Source of the DNA: Petaurus breviceps papuanus
Lineage: Eukaryota; Chordata; Mammalia; Diprotodontia; Petauridae
Assembly (NCBI GenBank): GCA_028583685.1
Contig: JAMXIF010000003.1
Span: 77,562,369 to 77,626,368 of the forward strand
Direction of reading: 5' to 3'
Length of the DNA: 64,000 nucleotides
The notes beneath the pieces are model-generated. The model did no database searches and had not been told where the DNA came from. It worked only from the letters and a program-made list of their open reading frames with translations. Shown in pieces: positions 10,761-21,190 of this stretch. Made by a program: the position numbers and the translations under genes. Numbering within the stretch: the first letter of the stretch is position 1; every line of letters starts with the position of its first letter.

Positions 10761-11049
10761 AATTACTAACCAACAATTCTATTGGTTTGATGATCAACAC
10801 ATCTCATGGTTGTGGTAACTCAGATTCTGACAGTCATCTTATAAAAAAGGAATTGAAACAGGAAAAAAAAGTTCATGGGTTAATATGGTTTCCAAAAACA
10901 TCTAAATGCCAAATTACTACATGCCTGAACTTGTGAGCATCTTGTAAAGGATTTCTGAATGCCAAAAAAATTTAATTAATTTCTTTTAATAACTTTCTAG
11001 GATTAAAGAATGTCACAGATTATTCTATTGAAAATTATTGAATCCCAGA
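10761..11049. other. AT-rich spacer
   Basis: Possibly a diverged continuation of the L1 fragment. An 83-codon plus frame spanning 10685-10936 lies inside this repeat-derived DNA and is not considered a gene. Confidence 0.35.
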
Positions 11050-11225
11050 GATTGTAGTAATGAGAAACTCAGATAATTATAATTTTTAAAGTTAGAAAGT
11101 ACCTTTAGTATCATTTAATCCAAACCTTTCATTTTATAGATCAGAGAAGTCAAATGATTCACCCAAGATCATATGGGAGGCCTAGTTGCATAGGACTAAA
11201 TCCCAGGATCTTTTCATTACTATTA
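11050..11225 (-). mobile_element. MIR-like SINE
   Basis: The plus strand shows the reverse MIR order: a TTTAATCCAAAC block, CATTTTATAGATCAGAG, GAAGTCAAATGATTCACCCA and a CTAAATCCCAGGATCTT end. The copy is old and diverged. Confidence 0.5.
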
Positions 11226-11424
11226 ATAGCTATTTTAACTATGTCAAGAAATATTACTCCAGTCTGCTAGCAAATGCAGTCACAGGGGTGGATATGGTGG
11301 GGCGAGGATGGTGTTGGAAAGCTTCTTAATGTGTCTGGAATAGAATGGAACAGACCCTCACCCTCCTCTTCCATTTCTAGAAGAAAGTGAACAAGAATAA
11401 CTACTGACATTCATTTAGTGCTTT

Positions 11425-11570
11425 TGGGACAGCTAGGTATCACAGTGAATGGAGAACCAGCCCTGGAGTCAGGAAGACCTGAATTCAAATCCAGCCTCAG
11501 ACGCTTGACACATTTACTAGCTATATGACCACTTAACCCCAATTGCCTTGCCTTCTCCTCTCCAAAATGA
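11425..11570 (+). mobile_element. WSINE/MAR1-type SINE
   Basis: Plus orientation: GGGACAGCTAGGTATCACAG, CTGGAGTCAGGAAGACCTG, ATTCAAATCCAGCCTCAGAC, then CACTTAACCCCAATTGCC. Internal length is shortened around GACCACTTAAC compared with other copies. Confidence 0.75.
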
Positions 11571-11818
11571 AAATATTACTCAGATAAAAGAAAATGCTGC
11601 TTCCCGAAAGCATGTGTTAAAAAGAAATCCCTGAAAATTTCATTTACATTTTTTCTAAAAATAGACTCAGAATTAGAGCTAGAAGAGTCTTTAGAATACT
11701 GTCATTTTCCAGATGAAAAAATGGAAAGCCAAAGGTTATCACAAATTTTGAATAATTCTTTAAGTTATTACTCATTGCATCTATTCTATATCCAAAGTAT
11801 GTGACTTATTACTTATGA

Positions 11819-11823
<5 letters not shown>

Positions 11824-11849
<26 letters not shown>

Positions 11850-12007
11850 TTTTTTTTTTTAAGCAATTGGGGTTAAGTAACTTGCTCAAAATTACACGGC
11901 CAGTTATTTCTGGGTGTGGTGCTGAGTGTCTGAGCCCGGGATTCGATCTCCAGGTCGTCCCAACACTGGAACCTGTGCTCTTACTCGCTGAGCCACCTGG
12001 CCGCCCC
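11824..12007 (-). mobile_element. WALLSI-type SINE with 14-bp target duplication
   Basis: On the minus strand the head is GGGCGGCCAGGTGGCTCAGC, with a B-box-like GAGATCGAATCCC and the CTTAACCCCAATTGCTT block. The SINE tail expands into a TA/T-rich tract. Flanking copies of TACTTATGATATAT at 11810-11823 and 12008-12021 are a perfect 14-bp target-site duplication, the usual product of L1-driven insertion. Confidence 0.9.
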
Positions 12008-12214
12008 TACTTATGATATATTTTTAAAAGTCACTCAGTTCCTTGAACTCTAGCCTTCCCCTGATCATAGATCTCTGAGCAGGGAAGGACACCAAGCGAT
12101 CATCTTTTCCAGCTCCCTGACTTGAGGAAAATAGGGTATTATTCAACAATAATAGATGCCTCAATTAAATCTAATTCAATTTAAGAGACATTTAATGAGC
12201 ATCTACTGTTCCTA

Positions 12215-12575
12215 GAACATGAGTCTCTGTCTCTGGCATTTTCTCTGGCTGTCTCCCATACCCAGAACATTCTTCCTCTTCATCTCCCTTTGTCTTCCCT
12301 GCTTTCCTTCAGAACTCAACCAGAATCATACCTTCTGCAAAAAGTTTTTCTAGTTCCAGTTAATACTAAGCCTTCCCTTTGTTGATTAGCCCCCAGTTTG
12401 TCTGGTACGTATCTTGTTTATACTTGGTTCTTTGCATGTTGTCTCCATGCATTAGAACGTGAATTCCTTGAGAGCAGGAATTGTATTTTGCCTTTCTTTG
12501 TGTCCACAGTGCTTGGCAAAATGCCAGGCATATAGCAGGTGATTAATAAATGCTTGTTCACTTGATTTGTCCTCC
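12215..12575 (+). mobile_element. L2 ORF2 end and 3' UTR
   Basis: Plus-strand words follow the L2 3' region: ACATTCTTCCTCTTCATCTC, TTCCTTCAGAACTCAACCAG, TTAGAACGTGAATTCCTTGA, GCTTGGCAAAATGCCAGGCA and the terminal GTGATTAATAAATGCTTG. Confidence 0.7.
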
Positions 12576-12594
12576 TAAGTACAAACATAATATA

Positions 12595-12815
12595 AGGAAC
12601 TTTGAATTTTGAGTCAGATTACTTGAGTTTGAATCCTGACATTGTTTACCAGCTGTGTGACCCTGGGCAAAAACAGAGTAACGAGTTCCTTATCTACAAA
12701 ATGGGGATAATTATAGTGGAACTATTACTTCACTGGGTGATTGTGAAGATGAAAGAATAACAGGTATGTGAAGCACTTACTACATTAACATTAGCTGTTA
12801 TTATTAATGAACAAG
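12595..12815 (+). mobile_element. MAR1 CORE-SINE
   Basis: It shows the MAR1 order: GAGTCAGATTACTTGAGTTTG, CAGCTGTGTGACCCTGGGCA, TACAAAATGGGGATAATTAT, GGTGATTGTGAAGATGAAAG and the terminal TTAGCTGTTATTATTA. Confidence 0.7.
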
Positions 12816-12904
12816 GTCCTTGTCCACAAGAATATCAAAATTTAGTGGTGTCCTATACGACCCACAGATTCTGATACAGACACACCAGAAGTCCCAGAGG
12901 ATAA

Positions 12905-13074
12905 CTTTTTTGTTTGTTTGTTTCTTTGAGGGGGAAGGCAAGGCAATTGGGGTTAAGTGACTTGCCCAGGGTCACACAGCTAGTTACGTGTCAAGAGTCT
13001 AAGGCTATATTTGAACTCAGGTTCTCCTGACTCCAGGGCTGGTGGTCTATTCACTGCACCACCTCGCCACCCTT
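12905..13074 (-). mobile_element. WSINE-type SINE
   Basis: Minus-oriented SINE with a poly-T/TTTG tail at 12905-12935, the GGGGTTAAGTGACTTGCCC block and the head CGAGGTGGTGCAGTGAATAG. Flanks AGAGGATA at 12897-12904 and 13075-13082 form a short target duplication. Confidence 0.85.
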
Positions 13075-13104
13075 AGAGGATATCTTAAAAGGTGCTTTCC
13101 AGTA

Positions 13105-13290
13105 TTTGTAGGATCATTGATTTAAAGTTGGAAGGGACTCAAGCCATCAATTCCAAACTATTCATTTAACAGAAACTGAGGCAAAGAGAAGGTTAATGAC
13201 TTTCTGGCTTATACAGCTCAGAAGCATCTCAAGCAGGATTTGAACTCGGGTCATTCTGACTCTAAATCCAGAAAACCATGATCCCACTGT
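13105..13290 (-). mobile_element. MIR-like SINE
   Basis: Reverse MIR order on the plus strand: GTTGGAAGGGACTCAAGCC, ACAGAAACTGAGGCAAAGAG and GATTTGAACTCGGGTCATTC. Confidence 0.6.
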
Positions 13291-13319
13291 CTTATAACAC
13301 TGGCATCCTACCTCAATTC

Positions 13320-13895
13320 TTTGGCATACTAGCGGCACTCATTTTAGACTTCTTTGACTTCCTCCATTAGATTATAGACTCCTTGAGGTCAGAGACTGTC
13401 TTTCTTTTCCTTATTTGTATCCCCAGCACCTAACACAGTGCCTACCAAAGGCCCAGAGGGCTACTCAGGGGCGGCACGGGAGGCCCGGAAGAGGCCTTGG
13501 TCAACCTGGTAGCAAGTTGAGCCACCAACTGCAAGGGCTGTTTCCAGGCCTATCATTGCAAAGCTGAGATCTGACGGAGCAGGGTAAGAGACAAATGCAG
13601 GGCTCATGGCAGTGGCAGCAGCTACTCCTGGGACTACCAACCTACAGCCTGGAAATTTAAAAAGCACCTATCTGAACTTCCAGGGATCAGGATGGCAGAG
13701 TGAACCCCAGCTGCTCCAATTCCCCTCCCACCCTGAAAACACAGTAATTATTGCCCCAGAGCAAAATTTTAAACAGTAAAGGCTTGGGAACCCTAGAGGA
13801 AGGGCATGACTAAGGCCCTGCCTAAAAATGGGTGAAAAACACAATGCCTACCACAGAGCAGGTGCTTAATAGATGTTTATTGGCTATTGACTATG
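13320..13895 (+). mobile_element. L2 3' end, split by a 388-bp insertion
   Basis: The L2 tail runs TTAGATTATAGACTCCTTGA, GTATCCCCAGCACC, AACACAGTGCCTACCAAAG, is interrupted at 13451-13838, and resumes as TGCCTACCACAGAGCAGGTG and CTTAATAGATGTTTATTGG. The two halves rejoin into one ordinary L2 terminus once the insert and one duplication copy are set aside. Confidence 0.75.
13451..13838 (+). mobile_element. Unidentified 388-bp insertion with target duplication
   Basis: The insert is flanked by ACACAGTGCCTACCAAAG (13433-13450) and ACACAATGCCTACCACAG (13839-13856), 16 of 18 identical, so it arrived by a mechanism that duplicates its target. It ends in a short A-run (GGGTGAAAA). The left part is GC-rich (GGGGCGGCACGGGAGGCCCGG-like). 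The middle contains CAGGATGGCAGAGTGAACCC, reminiscent of an L1 5' UTR start. I do not recognise the family. A 68-codon minus frame inside it shows no known motif. Confidence 0.6.
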
Positions 13896-13968
13896 TATTG
13901 TCTTCATCTAGGACTTCAGGCAGTTAATGGCAAAGCTCAAAGTATGAGGACTTACTTCCCCAATCCAC

Positions 13969-13970
<2 letters not shown>

Positions 13971-14006
<36 letters not shown>
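13971..14006. repeat. (AC)18 microsatellite
   Basis: Uninterrupted AC dinucleotide repeat. Confidence 0.95.
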
Positions 14007-14008
<2 letters not shown>

Positions 14009-14014
14009 TCAGTA

Positions 14015-14870
14015 TTTTTTAAGGTGACTATGCTGTGTACTAGGGATACAATGATAAAAATGAGACAGTCCTCACTCTCAAGGAGGTTATATCCTAGTAA
14101 AAGGTAAATATAGGATCTATACAAAAAATTCACTAATTTGGGGAAGCACTAATAATTCAAGTAATAAGGAAAGGCCCCTAGAAGGAGGAAACTCTTGAGC
14201 TGAGTCTCAATGCTAAGAGGCAGAGGTGAGGATAGGTGTAAGGGATCTCTTGTGTGAAGGCAGGAGACAGAAGTTTCATACAGTTTGGGGCAAAGTTTTT
14301 GTAAGTGATAGTAGAGAGTTATTAGACTAGAGAGATAGACTGGAATCAGATTGGGGAGGATTTTAAATCCTGGAAGATTTTGTATTTTATCCTAAAGGCA
14401 ATGAGGGAACAACTGAAGATTTCTAAGCACAGGAGTGATGTGGTCAGATCCATGCTTTAGAAATATCAATTTGACAGGTGAATGGAGGATGGTTTGGAGA
14501 TGGGGGAAACTAGATGCAAGGATGATATTCTACCAATTCAGGTGAGAGGTAAAGAGGGTCTGGAGTGAGGTGGTTGGGGTGTGGAACAGATGTATAGGGA
14601 AGATAATATCAACAAGACTTGAGAAACAAGGGTTGGCTAGGTGGTGCAGTGAATAGAGCACCCTGGAGTCAGGAGGACCTGAGTTCAAATCCGGTCTCAC
14701 ACTTGACACTTACTAGCCTTGTGACCTTAGGCAAGTCACTTAATCCCAACTGCCCCTCCAAAAAGAAAAAAAAAAAAAGACTTAGGAAATGTTTAGATAC
14801 ATGGCTTAAGGGAGAATGAAGACTTGAAGATTACTGTGATTAGAACAGAAAAGAGAATTTAACAAGAATT
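14015..14870 (-). mobile_element. L2 ORF2 (reverse transcriptase) copy with nested SINE
   Basis: The plus strand shows the reverse complement of L2: CTGTGTACTAGGGATACAAT, AGGAGGTTATATCCTAGT, ATTTCTAAGCACAGGAGTGA, CAGGTGAATGGAGGATGG and AGGTGAGAGGTAAAGAG. The segment stops and resumes around a SINE at 14627-14777. Many stops are present. Confidence 0.7.
14627..14777 (+). mobile_element. WSINE-type SINE nested in L2
   Basis: Plus-oriented SINE: GGTTGGCTAGGTGGTGCAGT, GGAGTCAGGAGGACCTGAGT, CCTTGTGACCTTAGGCAAG and an A-rich tail to 14777. Flanks AGACTTGAGAAA (14615-14626) and AGACTTAGGAAA (14778-14789) match at 10 of 12. Confidence 0.85.
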
Positions 14871-15090
14871 TATTAAGCACCTACTGTATTAAGTGCTTTA
14901 CACAGTGCCTCACAATTCTGTGAGGTAGGTGCTATTATTATTTCCATTTTACAGTTAAGGAAACTGAGGCAGACAGACATTCAGTGACTTGCCCAGGGGC
15001 ACATAGTGAGCTGAGAGGTGTCTGTGGCTGGATATGAACTTGGGTCTTCCTGACTCCAGGTCCATCACTCTATTAACAGAGCCACAGTCA
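14871..15090 (-). mobile_element. MAR1 CORE-SINE
   Basis: Reverse MAR1 order: TTTATTAAGCACCTACTGTA, CAATTCTGTGAGGTAGGTGC, TTTTACAGTTAAGGAAACTG, ACTTGCCCAGGGGCACATAG and TGGGTCTTCCTGACTCC. Confidence 0.75.
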
Positions 15091-15099
15091 CAGAGTTGG

Positions 15100-15368
15100 A
15101 GAGTTGGAATCAGTTAATACAATCTCCACTATGATGTACCTTGCAAATGGTCATAGCCAGCCTCTCCTTGAAACCAGAGGAGAAAGAGGACTCCATCAGC
15201 TCTTAAAGGAGCCCATTCCACTCTCCATAAGGTCTAATTGTTAGGAAGTTTTTCCTGACATAAAGCCTAAATTACCCTCTGCAGCTCTTATCTATTGCTC
15301 CCAGCTCTCCCCTCTAGCATCAAACAAAACAAATCTAATTTCAGATAGCACAAGTTAAAGCCTTCAAC
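15100..15368 (-). mobile_element. CR1/L3 LINE 3' region
   Basis: The reverse complement gives the L3/CR1 3' signature: GATGTCAGGAAAAACTTCC-like, AACAATTAGACCTTATGGAG, GAATGGGCTCCTTTAAG and a GAGAGGCTGGC block. Old copy. Confidence 0.6.
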
Positions 15369-15384
15369 AAAAATCTTTTTAGTT

Positions 15385-15686
15385 AGACTCGTGATGGAAA
15401 ATGCTATCCACATCCAGAGAAAGAACTATGGAGTCTGAATGCAGATCGAAGAATACTATTTTCTTTTTTTTCTCTCTCTTGTGGTTTTTCCCTTTGGTTC
15501 TAATTCTTCTTTATAACATGACTAATATGGAAATATATTTAATGTGATTGTACATGTATAGCCTGTATCAGACTGCATGCTATCTTGGGGATGGGAGTGG
15601 GGGGTAGGGAGGGGAGAAAATGTAGAACTCAAAATCTTATAAAAGTGAATGTTGAAAACTAAAAATAAATAAATAGATTTTTAAAT
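15385..15686 (+). mobile_element. 5'-truncated L1 3' end (302 bp) with 14-bp duplication
   Basis: The element starts GACTCGTGATGGAAAATGC, passes CCACATCCAGAGAAAGAACT, GGTTCTAATTCTTCTTTATA and the CATGACTAATATGGAAATAT block, and ends with AAAATAAATAAATAG. A perfect duplication AAATCTTTTTAGTT lies at 15371-15384 and 15687-15700. It is the same 3' UTR family, in the other orientation, as those at 28.2, 35.0 and 49.5 kb. Confidence 0.85.
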
Positions 15687-15700
15687 AAATCTTTTTAGTT

Positions 15701-16074
15701 GTCCTCAGCTTTCTTCCCCAACCTTAGCTTATTCTAGGCTTTAGCATTACTGACAAAATTTTATAGGACCATGCCACATTTTTATTTAGTCTGTGACCTG
15801 GCCTTGTTTCCACCTTCTGTACGTTTTCCCTTAAAATCTAAGTTGGTTGATCCACCGTTTTGGTTGATTCAACCTAAGTGGGCTGTATCCTTCTCGATCT
15901 CTTCAGAAAGATTCTATTTTTCTTCCACACTGGAATTGTTTTCCTTTGTATCATTAAAATTTCATTATTATGCATCTCCTAATCCTCCTTGGTTGACTTC
16001 CCTATAGCATTTAAGTTCATGGCATCCTATATATTTATTCTCTTCACAACTTTTATTATGCAATTTTCCTTCTC

Positions 16075-16076
<2 letters not shown>
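15701..16076. other. Non-coding block
   Basis: No gene recognised. A 78-codon plus frame (15771-16007) contains Phe/Pro/Leu-rich sequence without a known motif. Confidence 0.35.

Positions 16077-16108
<32 letters not shown>
16077..16108. repeat. (AC)16 microsatellite
   Basis: Uninterrupted AC repeat. Confidence 0.95.
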
Positions 16109-16110
<2 letters not shown>

Positions 16111-16189
16111 CTGGTTTCTTTGAATATGATATTGTAAGCCAATAAAAGCTGGTGTTTATATAACACAACACAAAATGGTGGGCTCTCAG

Positions 16190-16480
16190 TATAAAGAGGG
16201 AAATTCAAAAGAGGTGTGGGTTTGGGAAGAAAGGCAAATGGGTTTTGTTCTGGATGTGTTCAATTTGGGATGCCTATGTGACATCCAAGCAAAGATATCA
16301 AATAAGCAGTTGGAAATGTGAGGTTGGAACCCAAGAGAGAGATGATGGATAGATATGTAGATCTGTGAGTTATTCTAAGCAGAGAGGTAATAGCTGAGCC
16401 AATGGGAACAAATGAGGTCATACATATAGAACCAATGGTAAAGAGTATTAATGTGGAACTCAAACTCAAGTCAAGGGATC
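16190..16480 (-). mobile_element. L2 reverse transcriptase fragment
   Basis: The plus strand carries GTTCTGGATGTGTTCAATTT, GGGATGCCTATGTGACATCC and AAGCAGTTGGAAATGTGAGG, the reverse complement of the L2 segment just after its catalytic motif. A 69-codon minus frame is a decayed piece of the L2 protein. Confidence 0.65.
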
Positions 16481-16484
16481 ATTC

Positions 16485-16645
16485 ATTGATCTGAGTCAGA
16501 AAAGACTTCTAGTTCAATTACTTCATTTTACAAATAAGGAAACTGAGGCCCAGGAGGTGAAGTGACTTGTACAATGTCATATAAGTATCATAGAAAGGAT
16601 TTGAAGTCAGATTTCCTGACTCATTCTCAGTTGCATAGAAGTATA
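16485..16645 (-). mobile_element. MIR-like SINE
   Basis: ACTTCATTTTACAAATAAGG, AAACTGAGGCCCAGGAGG and GAAGTGACTTGTACAATGTC follow the reverse MIR order. Confidence 0.6.
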
Positions 16646-17775
16646 GAATTCTATTGTAGGTCTAGTAATACTTTTTGCACTGGTCTCCCCAGCCCATTCG
16701 GGGGTCCATTGTTTGATTGAACCTTTTCAAGCTTAAGGAGCATTGAATAGTATAGGGTCATAGAGATGGAAAGGGAGTTTGCTTGGGGTCAACCTTAGAA
16801 TATCCTGGACAGAAGAGGGTCAAAATCATGTGTGAATAAGCCAATATCAAGGATTGTATAATGTGGAGCTATTTATAGAGCTAAAAAGGGATAGTGGCAG
16901 GGTGTGTTAAAGCATGAACAGACTATAGGGTCAAAACCAAGAAACACAATGATAAGAGGATAGAGAGAGGTGAAGGTTGGTGCTAAGTCTGCAATACTGG
17001 GTAAAGGACAAGTTGTTGAGCTAGACAATGGATTATCCACCCTCCATCTTGTTTGTGATTCTGTGTGTATAGTTTTACACCTGACCATGCAGGAAGTCCC
17101 ACCCTCTAGTTTCTTCTAAAATCCTATCAGCTGGAAAGTTCTCACCACCTGTGCCCTCATAATTTCCTGTGGCAATAGCTCATTCCACAGGAGTTTAGAC
17201 ATTTTTTTGTTTCTAGGATCATAGCTCCAAAGACATATTTTTCCTTATCTGGTTTTCTTATAAATATTCTTCTAGCGTGATAACACAAACATGTTGCAAT
17301 GGAATAGGATGGTACCACTCACCTGGTATAATACATTATTCATCATCAGCAAAGGCCTGAGAGTACAAGGGATGAAATGAAATCTGAAAGGAAATTTTAT
17401 TCTCAAATAGTATCATGTTGACCAATTGCCTGCAACGAGTTGGAAGACCATCGTGAACTCTGGGAATAACAGAGCTCCCTAGATCATTAACCTTTTTTTT
17501 TTTTCCATCCCAGCCTTTCTCACTTCATTCCTCACCCTTCCCTAAGCATCATCAAGGGGGCAACTCTTGTGGAGAAGGTGCCTGCCATCACTAATAGCAA
17601 CCACCAACCAACTCCCACCAATGCACAGATAAGCCCAAGAGTCCCAGGAATAGCAGTAGCTTCTATATCGCCAGCCCTGCTTCTGACCTTGCCTTTGAAA
17701 GTACTCATCCAGGGAAGAAACTCTTCTGGGTGTGAAATGATCTAAAATATGTCTGGTGGGAGTAGTATCCTAACC
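16646..17775. other. Intergenic block, no gene recognised
   Basis: No convincing coding frame; the longest is a 71-codon minus frame. A T12-13 run lies near 17488. The segment 17500-17740 is GC-neutral and unlabelled; I cannot place it in a repeat family. Confidence 0.4.
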
Positions 17776-17955
17776 CAGGGATGAGGAACCTGCAGGCTTA
17801 AGGCCACATACCACATATAAACCTGTAGGTCTTTGAGTGTGGCCTTTTAACTGAGTCCAAGTTTTACAGAACAAATCCTTTTATTAAGGGGATTTGTTCT
17901 ATAAAGTTTGGATTCAGTCAAAGGGCCATACTTGAGACCTAGAGGGCTACATGTG
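17776..17955. mobile_element. Palindromic hAT-type MITE, second copy
   Basis: Starts CAGGGATGAGGAACCTGCAG and follows the 9259 element through GAGTGTGGCCTTTTAACTGA, TTATTAAGGGGATTTGTTC, GGATTCAGTCAAAGGGCC and CCTAGAGGGCTACATGTG. The right terminus is lost after CTACATGTG. The internal palindrome is still clear. Confidence 0.7.
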
Positions 17956-19004
17956 CCAAACTTCTGCTCCACATACAAGTTTGGCTTGTTTTTCTTCAAT
18001 AGGTATTGGATCTGTCATTGATATTTGATTGGGGACTAAATGTTTGTTGACATCATTCCCTGGTAACCTGATTATAAGTCACAGGGAGCTGCAGATTTTC
18101 TCTGATGGTTTGGCTTTGGGAAATGGATCCTCTTTAAATGGAAGTTGTAGGAGGAGTCATCTAATTTGAGGGAGAGGCCATAGGAGTGGAAGGTATTTCC
18201 AATGTGTGAAACTGGAAATTTCCACTCCAGGGTTGGAGTGAACTTCCATGATAAAGAGATTTCTGGGATACTGTAGGGAAAGTTAAGAGTGCAGCCTGGA
18301 CAGGACTGAAGAAATCATTATTTATGATTTGAAGATGGGGGATTCCTCATTCCTAGTGCTTAGCAGATAGAGATGGAAGAAATGAGAGTCACTGAAGAGT
18401 TTACAAGGTATATATTTCTTGTGTCTCAAGTTGGAACTGAGAAGATATTTTCCCATTGTTTCACTTAATAATTGGGTTTCATGCTACCACAAATACATTA
18501 TTCTTTTTGACATGTATTGTTAGTTACTAAATAGGCTTTTCTGGGCTGACTTGGAAAACCATTTATAACATGATTATACACAAGACAATCTGTCAAATTA
18601 ACTTTAATAATAAAGCCCATTGGTAAATTGGACACAGATTTTACTTTATTTTTTCCATACTGACAAGTGACTAACAATCATTAAGGATTATGGAAATGTA
18701 AATTCAAATGTGAGTCTTCTGATTTTAAATGCTTTTTCTGTTATTCCATATTACCTTATAGAAGATTAATATTCTTAAATAGAGGATGTTAACCTCTGGA
18801 GAATTATAGATTGAAAATGATTACATTTATGGTGTTAAGTTTTTCAATCTTGTCAAGATCTAAAGTCTTTATGTTTTTAAAAATTCAGAACTGTATTGCA
18901 AAAATGCTGAAATTTAAGAACTGTTGCTTGAGATTTAAAATTATTTTTAATTTTATTTTTAAAAATTACTTGTAATTTTCAAACTATAAAAATTTTAAAA
19001 TTAG
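17956..19004. other. Repeat-poor AT-rich block
   Basis: No gene seen. The first 110 bases resemble sequence at 62285-62395 (both contain GGCTTGTTTTTC then GGTATTG and TTGACATCATTC), suggesting an unnamed dispersed repeat. From 18850 to 19000 the sequence is A/T-homopolymer rich. Confidence 0.4.
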
Positions 19005-20500
19005 AAGAGAGGATGGAGCCAATATGTTGGAGTAGCAGAAAAAAATACAGCATTCTTCCTGCCAAAAAATAGCCTTCCAAAAAGATCTAGAAAACGCACC
19101 AGACAAAATTCTGATAGGGAAATAAAACTACAGTAATTTTTTTCTAGCCCAAGTCAGTATAGGGAGATAGGCAGAGAGATCTGAAGACACAGGGAACAGG
19201 GTCTGAAAAGGAACACACTGAGAAACACCGTAGTGGAGGGAGAGATTGTGTATCGTGGCGAGAAAAGTCTCAGATCCATCACAAAGTTCCTGCCGAGTGC
19301 AGGAACAGGTGTCAGCTGGCAGTTCTGCCTCATTACCCAGATCAAAGTCACACACTCAGGACAGGCTAAGGAAGGGACCTGCACCTAAAGGTGGGAATCC
19401 AGAGTACGAAGTGGTTGAGGGCCTTAGTCTGTGTACCAAGAGAGAAACAAGTTCAAAAGCAAGAAGCAGTGATGTGACATGGACCCTGTGAGCTGAGCAG
19501 GGTCTGGAGCATGTATTGGAATAACTCGGACAGGAATCCAAAGGGATCTTTCAGTTCTGTCACCTGAACCAGCAGAACTTTCCAGTTAGCTGATAGTTGC
19601 TGTGTCCAATAGTAGTCTACTAGAATTTGATGCAGGGGCAAGTCCATAGGTGTGCTGCTCAGATCAAATTCAGGTTAAGAATTTATAAAACTCATATGGG
19701 GGCAGTGATCTGAATCAGACCACTTTGGGAGCACTGAAAGCTTTCAGGTCTCCAGTCTGAGCTTTCTCAGAGATTCTGGAATTATATAACACTTAATACT
19801 ACCAAGAAAGCAGGACAAGTCAAGACATACTCTCCAGAAGTGTTCAGAGCCCTAAAATAAAGCGTTTAAGTCAGGCTGAAAGAACTTAAAAGAAACAAAA
19901 AAGTAATCAAGACACACAAACAGAAAAAGGGAACAACTCCAAAACATTTATAAGGAAAGCCTCAAAGAAAAACACAGCTTGAACTAGAATTTCTGGAAGG
20001 AATAAATCAAGAGGTTTTTTTTGTTGTTGTTGTTGTTTGCTTTTTTGTTTTTGAAGAGTTAAAAATGTTCTTATATGATAAATGAGAGCACTATAAGGAA
20101 AATGTTGGAAAAGAAATGAGAGTTATGGAAGAAAGATCCAGAAAGATAATTAATAGCTTGGCATAAGAAATACAGAACCTTACTCAAGTCACAAATTCCC
20201 TAAAAATTAGAATGGACTAAATAGAAGCTAATGATTCCATAAAACAACAAGAAATACCAAAAAATGAAGTAAAAAACTGAAAAAGAGAAGAAATTGTGAT
20301 ATTTCTCATGACAACATATTCTTTTGGACATGGTAAATGGGGAAATTTGTTTTGCTTAGTTGTCATATCTATATGTATATAGTCGTTATATATATAGTTA
20401 CATAGTTGTAAGGGAAGGTTTGTTTTTCTTTCTTTTTCAATAGAGAAGAAGGAATTGGGAGAGGAAAGGCTGATTTTTGATGACTGAAAAAAAAAAATTC
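19005..20500 (+). mobile_element. Internally deleted L1/HAL1 with 5' UTR, ORF1 start and 3' tail
   Basis: It begins GAGGATGGAGCCAATATGTT and GGAGTAGCAGAAA, a marsupial L1-type 5' UTR start. The 5' UTR runs to about 19950. Around 20060-20285 the pieces NSLKIRMD, IEANDS and IKQQEI match the ORF1 coiled coil seen at 1570-1640. The sequence then jumps to a 3' tail (GGACATGGTAAATGGGG, GGAAATTTGTTTTGCTT) and a poly(A) run at 20488-20498. The RRM part of ORF1 and all of ORF2 are absent, so it is a non-autonomous deletion derivative. Small frames on both strands within the 5' UTR are not considered genes. Confidence 0.6.
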
Positions 20501-20825
20501 AAGGCCTTTAGCCAAGCTAGCTCAGGTGATACCTTTTCACAAAGCCTTTCCTGAACACTATGACTGCCCTCTGCCACCACTCCTCCCAAGGTGGTTGGCC
20601 CTTTTCCCCTTCTCGATTTACCTTGAACAAACTTCCTTTAGTACACATTGTACTTTAATAGATTATATTCCTCTAGAGTCCTCCTCTAATAGATTATAAA
20701 TTTCTTGAGCATAGAGACTGTTTCATTTTGGTCATTTTATCCATCATTCAGGGATACACAGTGTTTTATAAATATTAAGTACTTTATAAATGTTTGTTGT
20801 ATTGAATTAAGCTGAATTGTTGAAA
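20501..20825 (+). mobile_element. L2 ORF2 end and 3' UTR
   Basis: CTCAGGTGATACCTTTTCAC, AAAGCCTTTCCTGAACACTA, AATAGATTATAAATTTCTTG and GTACTTTATAAATGTTTG match the L2 3' region in plus orientation. Confidence 0.65.
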
Positions 20826-21094
20826 AATCACTCATTGACACTCACAAAGGAAGTTAGATAGGTAGTTATTGCACAGGCGGAATAACCAAAAGGCCACCAT
20901 GGAATTAGGAGGTTTCTTGAACAGCTGAGAGGAATTTGTCGCAAGATCCAGAGTCTGTTCTTACAGCTCTGGAGGTAGGAAATGCTTCTGAGAAGCTTAG
21001 GAAACTAGACATCTTCAAAGAGGTCTGAGAAGGAGATTAACTGGAGGCAAGGACTGGGTTGTAGGTTTTAGTTTCTGAAGCTTTTGTGCAAATT
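20826..21094. other. Spacer, nothing recognised
   Basis: No gene or nameable repeat. Confidence 0.35.
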
Positions 21095-21190
21095 GATTGG
21101 TAAACAGAGGTTATGTGACTTGCCCAGGGTCACACAGCTAGGAAGTATTTGAGGCCAAATTTGAACTTGGGTCTTCCTGACTCCAAAGAA
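21095..21190 (-). mobile_element. MIR/WSINE fragment
   Basis: GTGACTTGCCCAGGGTCAC, ACAGCTAGGAAGTATTTGAG and GGGTCTTCCTGACTCC in reverse SINE order. Confidence 0.6.
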
